23,637 nt of DNA, taken from assembly GCA_002387325.1 (NCBI GenBank), contig DGIN01000080.1, positions 31,295-54,931 on the forward strand. The letters run 5' to 3'. A model generated the notes under the pieces. The model saw only the letters and a list, made by a program, of their open reading frames with translations, was not told where the DNA came from and searched no databases. Positions 9,289 to 14,921 of this stretch are shown in pieces. The number at the start of each line of letters is the position of its first letter. Position 1 is the first letter of the stretch. Position numbers and translations under genes: made by a program. Source of the stretch: Bacteroidales bacterium UBA4621. GTDB taxonomy: Bacteria; Bacteroidota; Bacteroidia; Bacteroidales; Paludibacteraceae.

Positions 9289-10500
9289 TCACAACCCGTA
9301 TTCTTTTATCTTCCTGTACAGTGTCCGCTCCGATATGCCCAATTGCCCCGCAGCGGCTTTGCGGTTGCCGTTGCAACGCGCCAAAGTCTGTTCAATCATC
9401 TTGCGTTGTGTATCTTCCAAACTCTGCGGCTGATGTGCCGTCTCCGAATGGACTACCTCCGCCTCCTGTACATCGTCCTGCGTATGTGTAGCCGTATCCT
9501 GCCCCTGTATCAGTGTATGCGAAACCGTAGAATCCGGATAGAACGACCGCTCCGCGGGGGGCGGCGTAGCCTCTATCCGCGCTTTCATATCGCGCAACTC
9601 CTGCTGCATCTTCATCATCATATTGTACAGAATACCTATCTCATGCGAATAGTCTTTCCCGCCCGTATTGCTTCCGCCACGCGAAGAAACCACCAAACCG
9701 TTCTGACGCTCGTTGTCCGGCAGATAGCGGCGCAGCGTCTCGGCGGTGATATGATGGTCCATCTCTATTACCGACACCTGCTCGGCTATGTTCTTCAACT
9801 GGCGTATGTTGCCGTTCCAGTAATAGGACTGCAGCAGGCGTGTGGCATCATCGTCCAGACGCAGCGGAGGCATCTGATAACGGTTGCAAAAATCCACCGA
9901 GAACTTCCTGAACAGCAACGGAATATCCTCTTTGCGGTCTCGCAACGCAGGAACACGTATCTCTACCGTGTTCAGACGATAGTACAAATCCTCACGGAAG
10001 CGACCGTCGTCTATGGCTTTCTGCATATTCAGATTAGTCGCCGCTACCACGCGCACATTCGTTTTCTGCACTTGGCTCGAACCCATTCGGATAAACTCTC
10101 CCGTCTCCAACACACGCAGCAAACGCACCTGTGTCTGCAAAGGCAGCTCCCCCACCTCGTCCAAAAACAACGTACCGCCGTCGGCTATCTCAAAATACCC
10201 TTTCCGCTCGGCTTTCGCATCGGTAAATGCACCCTTCTCGTGTCCGAATAGTTCGCTGTCTATCGTTCCCTCGGGGATGGCACCGCAGTTCACCGCAAAA
10301 TACGGGCCGTGCTTTCGTGCCGAAAAAGCATGGATAATCTTCGGGAAATGCTCCTTGCCTACACCCGACTCGCCCGTAACCAATACACTCAAATCGGTAC
10401 GCGCCACCTGCACGGCCACCTCTATATCGCGGTTCAGAAGAGGACTGTTGCCGATAATCTCAAAACGCTGTTTAATGCCTTGTAATTCTGTAGATGTCAT
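9289..10500 (-). CDS. Sigma-54-dependent transcriptional activator, Fis-type, no receiver domain
   Basis: The AAA+ domain of such activators remodels RNA polymerase carrying sigma-54. This 403-residue protein starts almost directly with the ATPase domain and lacks an N-terminal receiver or sensor. Walker A is GESGVGKE at 43-50 and Walker B TLFLDE at 110-115. The sigma-54 contact loop at 90-95 reads GAFTDA instead of the canonical GAFTGA. The arginine-finger region is RFREDLYYRLN near 167-177. A variable linker at about 270-360 precedes a Fis-type helix-turn-helix at about 366-403 (GNRKAAAGQLGISERTLYRK). The gene is first in the minus-strand unit with lptE, the receptor and mutS. Its own promoter is of the ordinary Bacteroidota type, so it need not be sigma-54 controlled. 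Targets are unknown. Confidence 0.93.
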   Translation of the reverse strand: MTSTELQGIKQRFEIIGNSPLLNRDIEVAVQVARTDLSVLVTGESGVGKEHFPKIIHAFSARKHGPYFAVNCGAIPEGTIDSELFGHEKGAFTDAKAERKGYFEIADGGTLFLDEVGELPLQTQVRLLRVLETGEFIRMGSSQVQKTNVRVVAATNLNMQKAIDDGRFREDLYYRLNTVEIRVPALRDRKEDIPLLFRKFSVDFCNRYQMPPLRLDDDATRLLQSYYWNGNIRQLKNIAEQVSVIEMDHHITAETLRRYLPDNERQNGLVVSSRGGSNTGGKDYSHEIGILYNMMMKMQQELRDMKARIEATPPPAERSFYPDSTVSHTLIQGQDTATHTQDDVQEAEVVHSETAHQPQSLEDTQRKMIEQTLARCNGNRKAAAGQLGISERTLYRKIKEYGL

Positions 10501-10526
10501 AACTGGGAAAACGCCACATTAGCGCA

Positions 10527-10558
10527 CAAAGATACATCAAAAATCTGAATTATGCAAA
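10527..10558 (-). promoter_or_regulatory. Bacteroidota-type promoter for the sigma-54 activator operon
   Basis: On the minus strand, TTTG (10558-10555) is followed after 20 bp by TATCTTTG (10534-10527). This is a full match to the -33/-7 consensus. Transcription would start near 10520, about 20 nt before the ATG at 10500. Confidence 0.85.
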
Positions 10559-10650
10559 CAAAAAACCAAATCACCAGCGCAACCGTCTCAAAATAGCGTA
10601 TTATTCCGAAACCGCAGACACCATTTCTGAAACACAGATGCCATCGCCGG

Positions 10651-10685
10651 GGACGCCCCGTCCGCGGTCGGTTTGGCACAAACCG
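10651..10685. repeat. Twin-hairpin module, copy 1
   Basis: Two adjacent perfect stems with 3-nt loops. The first is GGACG-CCC-CGTCC (10651-10663). After 5 nt comes the second, CGGTTTG-GCA-CAAACCG (10669-10685). The same module, with the same spacing, recurs at 11230-11264 with 30 of 35 bases identical. The change inside the second stem is compensated on the other arm. Confidence 0.85.
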
Positions 10686-10710
10686 CATAACGATACTCCG
10701 GGCTTATGGA

Positions 10711-10731
10711 GACGATGCGTCCCGCATCGTC
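10711..10731. repeat. Perfect 9-3-9 hairpin, GACGATGCG type
   Basis: Arm GACGATGCG (10711-10719), loop TCC, arm CGCATCGTC (10723-10731). It is nested inside a weaker 6-bp pair ACTCCG (10695-10700) and CGGAGT (10738-10743). A close relative lies at 16004-16024 with one base pair exchanged on both arms. Confidence 0.8.
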
Positions 10732-10801
10732 AAAACGCGGAGTCTTGCGGTATGGCTGCTACTATTATTTAATTAAATTCAGAACGAGACGGACTGCTTG
10801 C

Positions 10802-10816
10802 CCCCTCAAAGAGGGG
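10802..10816. repeat. Perfect 6-3-6 hairpin
   Basis: CCCCTC (10802-10807) and GAGGGG (10811-10816) enclose the loop AAA. No T run follows (only AAATATAG), so it is not a typical terminator. It sits about 70 bp after the 9-3-9 hairpin in the same spacer. Confidence 0.6.
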
Positions 10817-10850
10817 AAATATAGATTTGTTTTGAGTTGGGTTCATATTG

Positions 10851-10884
10851 TTGATTGGTTGATTGATTGGTTGATTGGTTGATA
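10851..10884. repeat. TTGA/TTGG tetranucleotide run
   Basis: About eight successive 4-bp units of TTGA or TTGG. This is a low-complexity run prone to slippage. No gene is in phase with it, so phase variation of a protein is not suggested. Confidence 0.7.
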
Positions 10885-10968
10885 TGTTTATAAGTTTATG
10901 CGTGGTTGAATGGGTTGATTGGGTTATGTGGATGTCCCCTATAAGCCTACGGTATTGTCAGCATAATA

Positions 10969-11128
10969 TACCGTTTATCTACCGTATATGTACCGTGTAT
11001 GTACCGTGTATGTACCGTAGTTGTCAGCGTGAAGATAGAGGGACATAGCGGGTAGATAGTATCGTGGATAGAGGGATATTTTTTTCAACATATTGCAGAT
11101 ACACGGTAGATACATGGTAGATAATCGG
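10969..11128. repeat. 11-bp direct-repeat array with inverted arm
   Basis: TACCG recurs at 10969, 10980, 10991, 11002 and 11013, an exact 11-bp period with the fuller unit TNTACCGTNTA. On the other side, CGGTA or close variants recur at 11104, 11115 and 11126 in inverted orientation, again at 11 bp. The 28-bp arms 10971-10998 and 11101-11128 are complementary at 24 of 28 positions, with 102 bp between them. Period and symmetry resemble a protein-binding iteron array, but no protein can be assigned. Confidence 0.75.
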
Positions 11129-11226
11129 TTCATTCAGCCAACCATACCGCTGTTTACATAGGAGTTGGCATCAGCCTTCGCCTCGCCCACGGACACCTCA
11201 GATTCCCTGCAAACCATAGCCGGGAA

Positions 11227-11264
11227 CGCGGACGCCTCGTCCGCGGGCAGTTTGGTACAAACTG
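11227..11264. repeat. Twin-hairpin module, copy 2
   Basis: First stem CGCGGACG-CCT-CGTCCGCG (11227-11245), 8 bp. Second stem CAGTTTG-GTA-CAAACTG (11248-11264), 7 bp. It is the second copy of the module at 10651-10685, in the same orientation and about 580 bp away. Confidence 0.85.
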
Positions 11265-11292
11265 AATGACAATGCTACGCCCCTGGGGGACG

Positions 11293-11419
11293 TGAAGCGT
11301 AAGGCAGATGCGCATCGCGCACTGAGTGCCGTAGCGACACGAAGCCCTGTGGGCTGCGTAGAACTCCCTATCGTCCCGCGTCGTTATCGGCTTTGCCGAA
11401 CTACTGCCTATACGCTTCA
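11293..11419. other. Foldable region: long-range stem enclosing small hairpins
   Basis: TGAAGCGTAAGGCAG (11293-11307) pairs with CTGCCTATACGCTTCA (11404-11419): 15 bp with one bulged base. Between them lie the palindrome GATGCGCATC (11307-11316), GCACT-G-AGTGC (11319-11329), AGCCC-TGT-GGGCT (11343-11355) and TCGGC-TTT-GCCGA (11387-11399). This looks like a branched RNA or a structured mobile repeat. No promoter pointing specifically at it was found, so transcription is unknown. Confidence 0.5.
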
Positions 11420-11516
11420 TTATGTCTCTTTGCCGGCACCTAAATGCTGTTTTTAGCACTTTTCTGTTGTCCCGTTACTATTTTGTTGCGGTTGCCCTGA
11501 TACTATCATTGTCCTC

Positions 11517-11547
11517 TTGCCCATATCATAAATTATTTGTAACTTTG
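11517..11547 (+). promoter_or_regulatory. Bacteroidota-type promoter for the 11574 gene
   Basis: TTG at 11517-11519, a 20-bp spacer, and TAACTTTG at 11540-11547. The start codon follows 26 bp later. Confidence 0.8.
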
Positions 11548-11573
11548 CAACCAAATACTAATATCCCATAGAT

Positions 11574-11930
11574 ATGGCACGCACCACCCTTTCCCATCCT
11601 TTCGATACTATGTCGGGCAAACTCACCCGCAACGACAAAGTCATTCTCCGCACCCGCAACGGCAATACCCATGCTTATGTCATCCATAATCCATACAAAG
11701 GACCTGTCGCTCCGGAACGCCAACGCACCTTGGATGCTTTCGCAGCGGCGGTTGCACAAGCCAAAACCATCCTCAACGACCCCGCTTTGCGTGCCGAATG
11801 GCAACAGCGTTTCAACAAATACACCGCCCGTGTCAACCGCTATCCATCCTCCTATCCCAAACCTTGCACCACCCTCCGCGGCTACATCATCTCCACCCTC
11901 ACCCGCGAAGCCCAATCCTCCCATTCATAG
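11574..11930 (+). CDS. Small conserved-type hypothetical protein
   Basis: Function is not known. The 118-residue protein has no signal peptide or membrane segment. It begins MARTTLSHPFDTMSGKLTRN and continues with VILRTRNGNTHAYVIHNPYKGP, a pattern I associate with small uncharacterised Bacteroidales proteins. The middle, about 49-85, is helical and charged (QRTLDAFAAAVAQAKTILND, then EWQQRFNKY). The end is TTLRGYIISTLTREAQSSHS. A well-placed promoter and ATG support a real gene. The next gene starts about 38 bp downstream, and the shared terminator at 12562 suggests a two-gene unit. Confidence 0.75.
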   Translation: MARTTLSHPFDTMSGKLTRNDKVILRTRNGNTHAYVIHNPYKGPVAPERQRTLDAFAAAVAQAKTILNDPALRAEWQQRFNKYTARVNRYPSSYPKPCTTLRGYIISTLTREAQSSHS

Positions 11931-11968
11931 TAACTACATTAGCAACAACTGTTGCATATCTGCCCCAA

Positions 11969-12511
11969 ATGTACATCTCTGCTCATTCTAAACACCTGCC
12001 TATGCCAACCGCCTCATCAAATTGCCTATGGACTCCGCGTATCAAGTGGCTGACCGCCATTGCGCTAATCATAATCGTTGCCGCCGTTGCCTACAGCCTC
12101 TATATCTGTCTGCACACCACCGATGCTGCCACGCAATATACGGCATTGGCAGCCATAGTCATATTATGCATATTATTGTCAGGTGCCGTATTGCAAACAC
12201 CTCGGTATGTGAACGTCAGCAGCGAAAAGGTGCAGATACACCTGCTCTGTACCTCGGTGGATATTCCCAAAGAGGAGATAGAGCGGATAGAGCATATGCC
12301 GTCGGGCTTGGCGGCGGTGCGGATTGTGGGAATGGGCAATTTCTTCGGTAATGTAGGTCTGTTCCACAGCGACTACTGCGGGCGGTACTACTCCTTTGTT
12401 ACCAACCCGCAAGACATCTGCCTCATCTTCCGCCGCCACAAAAAGCCCGTCGCCGTCAGCGTGGCAGACGCATCCGTTTTCAACCATATCGCCACGGTGG
12501 AAGAGAAATGA
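11969..12511 (+). CDS. Membrane protein with PH-like domain
   Basis: About 180 residues from the ATG at 11969; an ATG at 12002 is an equally good start. The open frame extends back to 11798, but that part overlaps the preceding gene and its translation is low-complexity, so it is probably not used. Two transmembrane helices come first (WLTAIALIIIVAAVAYSLYI, then ALAAIVILCILLSGAVL). A beta-rich cytoplasmic domain follows, with PRYVNVSSEKVQIH, the helix IPKEEIERIEHM, and then VRIVGMGNFFGNVGLFHSDY. The last motif resembles the bacterial PH (bPH) domain, whose members often carry a glycine-rich G-x-FG-x-G turn. The ligand and role are unknown. It is likely co-transcribed with the 11574 gene and is followed by a terminator. 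Confidence 0.7.
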   Translation: MYISAHSKHLPMPTASSNCLWTPRIKWLTAIALIIIVAAVAYSLYICLHTTDAATQYTALAAIVILCILLSGAVLQTPRYVNVSSEKVQIHLLCTSVDIPKEEIERIEHMPSGLAAVRIVGMGNFFGNVGLFHSDYCGRYYSFVTNPQDICLIFRRHKKPVAVSVADASVFNHIATVEEK

Positions 12512-12561
12512 GAAAACAGAACATATCGGCAAAATATGTTGCAAAACATCTTATCGGAAAG

Positions 12562-12585
12562 AAGAACCTTGCGGGGTTCTTTTTT
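12562..12585 (+). terminator. Rho-independent terminator
   Basis: AAGAACC (12562-12568), loop TTGCGG, GGTTCTT (12575-12581), then TTTT. It ends the 11574-12511 unit. Confidence 0.85.
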
Positions 12586-12606
12586 CTGCGATTTTAGGGC
12601 ATTTAT

Positions 12607-12637
12607 TTTGATATATCATTTCTTTTCACTACCTTTG
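12607..12637 (+). promoter_or_regulatory. Bacteroidota-type promoter for the HTH-barrel cluster
   Basis: TTTG at 12607-12610, a 19-bp spacer, and TACCTTTG at 12630-12637. The leader to the ATG at 12728 is about 85 nt and contains the 7-bp TGCATAA repeats. Confidence 0.8.
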
Positions 12638-12651
12638 CACCCGTTAATCAA

Positions 12652-12679
12652 TGCATAATGCATAATGCATAATGCGTAA
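12652..12679. repeat. 7-bp tandem repeat TGCATAA, four units
   Basis: TGCATAA occurs three times in tandem, followed by TGCGTAA. It lies in the 5' leader of the HTH gene, directly after the promoter. Changes in copy number would alter leader length but not any reading frame. Confidence 0.85.
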
Positions 12680-12727
12680 TTATATTAAGGTGTAAAAACA
12701 TTAACTAACCTATAAAAACACATTATT

Positions 12728-12973
12728 ATGATTCGTACTACATTCAATCGTCTTCGTGAAGTGAAAGATAGTCTGCCCCACGGCAGTATGGACGCTATTG
12801 CCAACGAGTTGGGTATATCGGCTGACGCAGTCCGCTCGTATTTCAATGGTGAGGGTAATGCCAACGGTTACCATATCGAACCCGGTCCCGAGGGCGGTAT
12901 TGTAGAGTTGACAGACACACGCATTCTGGAGGTGGCTCTCCGCATTGCGTGGGCTGCAAAGCAAGGTCTCTGA
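12728..12973 (+). CDS. Small helix-turn-helix DNA-binding protein
   Basis: 81 residues: MIRTTFNRLREVKDSLPHGS, then MDAIANELGISADAVRSYFN, a clear helix-turn-helix at about 20-42, then IEPGPEGGIVELTDTRILEV. The pattern matches a small DNA-binding protein that is widespread in Bacteroidales; its targets are unknown. It has its own promoter and a leader carrying TGCATAA repeats. The stop at 12971-12973 lies inside, or 5 bp before, the start of the following barrel gene, depending on which GTG is used there. This tight junction suggests co-expression, and the protein may regulate the cluster. That regulatory link is inference. Confidence 0.8.
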   Translation: MIRTTFNRLREVKDSLPHGSMDAIANELGISADAVRSYFNGEGNANGYHIEPGPEGGIVELTDTRILEVALRIAWAAKQGL

Positions 12974-13968
12974 CAGAGGTGGCAAAAGCCATACCCTATA
13001 AATGGAAGGCATTCGCTCTGACGCTGTGCGTCGGAGTGGTGCCTTTTTTCGTTGCCAATATACAGGCAGCGGAACGATGGGCTGAAGAGAATACACTTTA
13101 TTCCTCCTTTGAGGAGTATGTAACTACGCGGGACGCGTCGTCCCCACAGTCAAACATATCCCCACAACCAAACACCTCATCTTCCAAAACACGTTGGTTG
13201 GATAACTATCCGAAGCGAATCGGGCTGACACTTAGTGCCGATGCGAATATCGTGGCGAACTATATCTGGCGCGGGCAGTACGTGGGCGGATTGGGGCTGC
13301 AAGCCTCCGCACGAGTGAACTATGAGGGACTGTTTGCCGATATGTGGTGGAACGTAGGGGCTACCGACTGGGCATTTTCGGGTTTCAATCCTGAAGTGGA
13401 TATTGCACTCGGTCTCGACCGCTGGGGGCTGCAACTCTATTGGCTGCACATGCACTATTTCGACAGCACGCCGTTCTTCAATTACAGCAACGCCGCCCCC
13501 GGGCAAGCGGGCAACACCAGCGAACTGCGGGCGAGATACACCGTGAGCAGCCGCTTGCCGCTGAGCATACTCTGGTGCACACGACTTGCTGGACGGGACG
13601 GTTACTTGGACAGCGCGGGCAACCTGCAACGTGCATGGTCGAGTTACTTGGAACTGAAATACACCTTTGCGCTGCCTTATGATATAGGTATCACCACAGC
13701 CGTAGGTATGACCCCGTGGCGAAGTCTCTACACCGGCTTCAAGGGGGATTTTGCGGTAGTGAACATAGATGTAGCATTGAGCAAGCAATGGCAGATGAAA
13801 CGGTGTTGCTTCTCATTAGCGGGCGAGGTGATGCTCAACCCATGGCAAATGACCAAAGAGAACGTACGCTGGGAAGTGCGCAACCCATGGCAGCAGCGTA
13901 TCAATGCCAACCTGACGCTTGGGGTCTCGTGGCAATACAAGCACAATCATCAATCAACTAATTTATAA
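12949..13968 (+). CDS. Putative outer-membrane barrel protein, TorF/Gcw_chp-like (paralog 1)
   Basis: 339 residues if it starts at the GTG at 12949; a second in-frame GTG at 12979, just after the HTH stop, may be the true start. No ATG lies upstream of the mature protein. The signal peptide is within AFALTLCVGVVPFFVANIQA. A low-complexity linker (about 55-82, Ser/Pro/Thr/Gln-rich) precedes a barrel domain with the family-like motif NYIWRGQYVGGLGLQ at about 104-118, then TDWAFSGFNPEVDIALGLDR and later SSYLELKYTFALPYDIG. It is clearly homologous to the next gene through its length. The WRGQ strand and repeated aromatic beta-strands resemble TorF/Gcw_chp putative porins, whose substrate is unknown. 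The linker DNA contains a perfect palindrome at 13130-13144. Confidence 0.75.
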   Translation: MGCKARSLTEVAKAIPYKWKAFALTLCVGVVPFFVANIQAAERWAEENTLYSSFEEYVTTRDASSPQSNISPQPNTSSSKTRWLDNYPKRIGLTLSADANIVANYIWRGQYVGGLGLQASARVNYEGLFADMWWNVGATDWAFSGFNPEVDIALGLDRWGLQLYWLHMHYFDSTPFFNYSNAAPGQAGNTSELRARYTVSSRLPLSILWCTRLAGRDGYLDSAGNLQRAWSSYLELKYTFALPYDIGITTAVGMTPWRSLYTGFKGDFAVVNIDVALSKQWQMKRCCFSLAGEVMLNPWQMTKENVRWEVRNPWQQRINANLTLGVSWQYKHNHQSTNL

Positions 13969-13977
13969 ACAAACAAA

Positions 13978-14817
13978 ATGAAAAAGGTATTAGTTACTCT
14001 GTTGGCAGTGGTAATGACCACCGCCGTAATGGCACAGAAAGTGTCTTTTGCGTATGAGGCAGGAGCCGAATTGACCAGTGCTTACTTGTGGCGTGGTCAG
14101 TACAATGGCGGTTTGAGTTTTCAACCCGAAGTGCTTGTCGGCTGGGACAGCGAGCATACCGCTTTCCGTATCGGTGCATGGGCAAGCATAGGTGCGAGCG
14201 ACTGGAAGTTCTGCAAAGAGACCGAGGAGATCGCCGGCACGTATTTCATTCCCGAAGTGGACATTGAGGCTTCGTTTACGTTCTATGGTCTGACCCTCGG
14301 TGCCACCCACTACTACTATTGCGATGGCAATTTCTTCAACTGGAGCAAAGACCCCGGTATTGCGTCAGAGAACAGCAGCCAGACCGAGGTACAGATCGGT
14401 TATAATTTCGGAGATCTGACCAACTGCGGTTTGTATGCCAATTGGTACACTATGGTAGCGGGTGCCGACTGCTATGAGGACGAGAACGGCGAACTGAAAC
14501 GTGCTTACTCATCGTATATCGAATTGGGTTACGACTTTACCTTGCCTTTCGACATCACCCTCGGTGTGCAGGTAGGTATGACCCCGTGGAAGAGTACGTA
14601 CACCGACTATGAGGGCGGCTTTGCCGTAAACAACGTGAGCGGACGCATCGAAAAGCCGTTCTCTATAGGCGACATCTGCGAGATTTCCATCTTCGCACAG
14701 GGGAGCATCAATACCTACAAGATCAACAAAGAGAACGTGTTTATCAACGCTGCCGGCGACGACAAACTCTATAAGCAACGTTTGAACGGCTGTATCGGTG
14801 TAGGGCTGTGGTTCTAA
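13978..14817 (+). CDS. Putative outer-membrane barrel protein, TorF/Gcw_chp-like (paralog 2)
   Basis: 279 residues with a clean signal peptide (MKKVLVTLLAVVMTTAVMAQ). Motifs shared with the preceding gene, in the same order, are AYLWRGQYNGGLSFQPEV (36-53), GASDWKF, FIPEVDIEASF, AYSSYIELGYDFTLPFDI, GMTPWKSTYTDYEGGFAVNN, and a final IGVGLWF that fits a C-terminal barrel strand. The gene starts 9 bp after its paralog, so both are surely in one transcript. The pair most likely arose by tandem duplication. Paralog 2 lacks the Ser/Pro linker of paralog 1. It is probably an outer-membrane channel or structural barrel; no substrate can be named. Confidence 0.85.
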   Translation: MKKVLVTLLAVVMTTAVMAQKVSFAYEAGAELTSAYLWRGQYNGGLSFQPEVLVGWDSEHTAFRIGAWASIGASDWKFCKETEEIAGTYFIPEVDIEASFTFYGLTLGATHYYYCDGNFFNWSKDPGIASENSSQTEVQIGYNFGDLTNCGLYANWYTMVAGADCYEDENGELKRAYSSYIELGYDFTLPFDITLGVQVGMTPWKSTYTDYEGGFAVNNVSGRIEKPFSIGDICEISIFAQGSINTYKINKENVFINAAGDDKLYKQRLNGCIGVGLWF

Positions 14818-14827
14818 ATGATGTCTC

Positions 14828-14856
14828 CGTTAATTGACGTTAATTATTCGTTAATT
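14828..14856. repeat. CGTTAATT triplet with helical spacing
   Basis: CGTTAATT occurs at 14828, 14838 and 14849, spacings of 10 and 11 bp, between the barrel genes and apbE. Copies on one face of the helix could be an operator, but no TAnnTTTG promoter was found nearby, so function is open. Confidence 0.55.
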
Positions 14857-14921
14857 TCAGGACATAGACAGGAAAAATTCTACACATTTAATTCATAATT
14901 CCTCATTCCTAATTAGTTTGT

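Larger units (their letters stand above)
10501..11573. other. 1.07-kb gene-free spacer rich in palindromes and repeats
   Basis: No credible protein gene lies between the divergent genes at 9289-10500 and 11574-11930. Two minus-strand frames (10497-10688 and 11154-11459) share a similar peptide (RFVPNRPRTGRPRR versus QFVPNCPRTRRPRS). That is only because both cross copies of the same hairpin module. The spacer holds promoters at both ends, at least eight short palindromes with 3-nt loops, a TTGR low-complexity run, an 11-bp repeat array with inverted arms, and a long-range foldable region. Most of these are listed separately. Confidence 0.8.

Noticed and set aside
10674..10688. Possible sigma-54 promoter (TGGCAC word) near the twin-hairpin module
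   Set aside because: The GG-to-GC spacing is 8 bases where 10 are needed, and the word is fully explained by the hairpin.
10851..10884. TTGR run as a phase-variation switch
   Set aside because: It is not within or close before any gene; it lies about 300 bp from the nearest promoter.
11154..11459. 101-codon minus-strand open frame in the palindrome-rich spacer
   Set aside because: Its similarity to another spurious frame at 10497-10688 comes only from the shared hairpin module; no promoter or start context supports it.
12728..13968. HTH gene and barrel paralog 1 as one gene broken by a frameshift
   Set aside because: The HTH protein ends at a normal length for its type and the barrel has its own signal peptide, so two genes are more likely, though re-sequencing would settle it.
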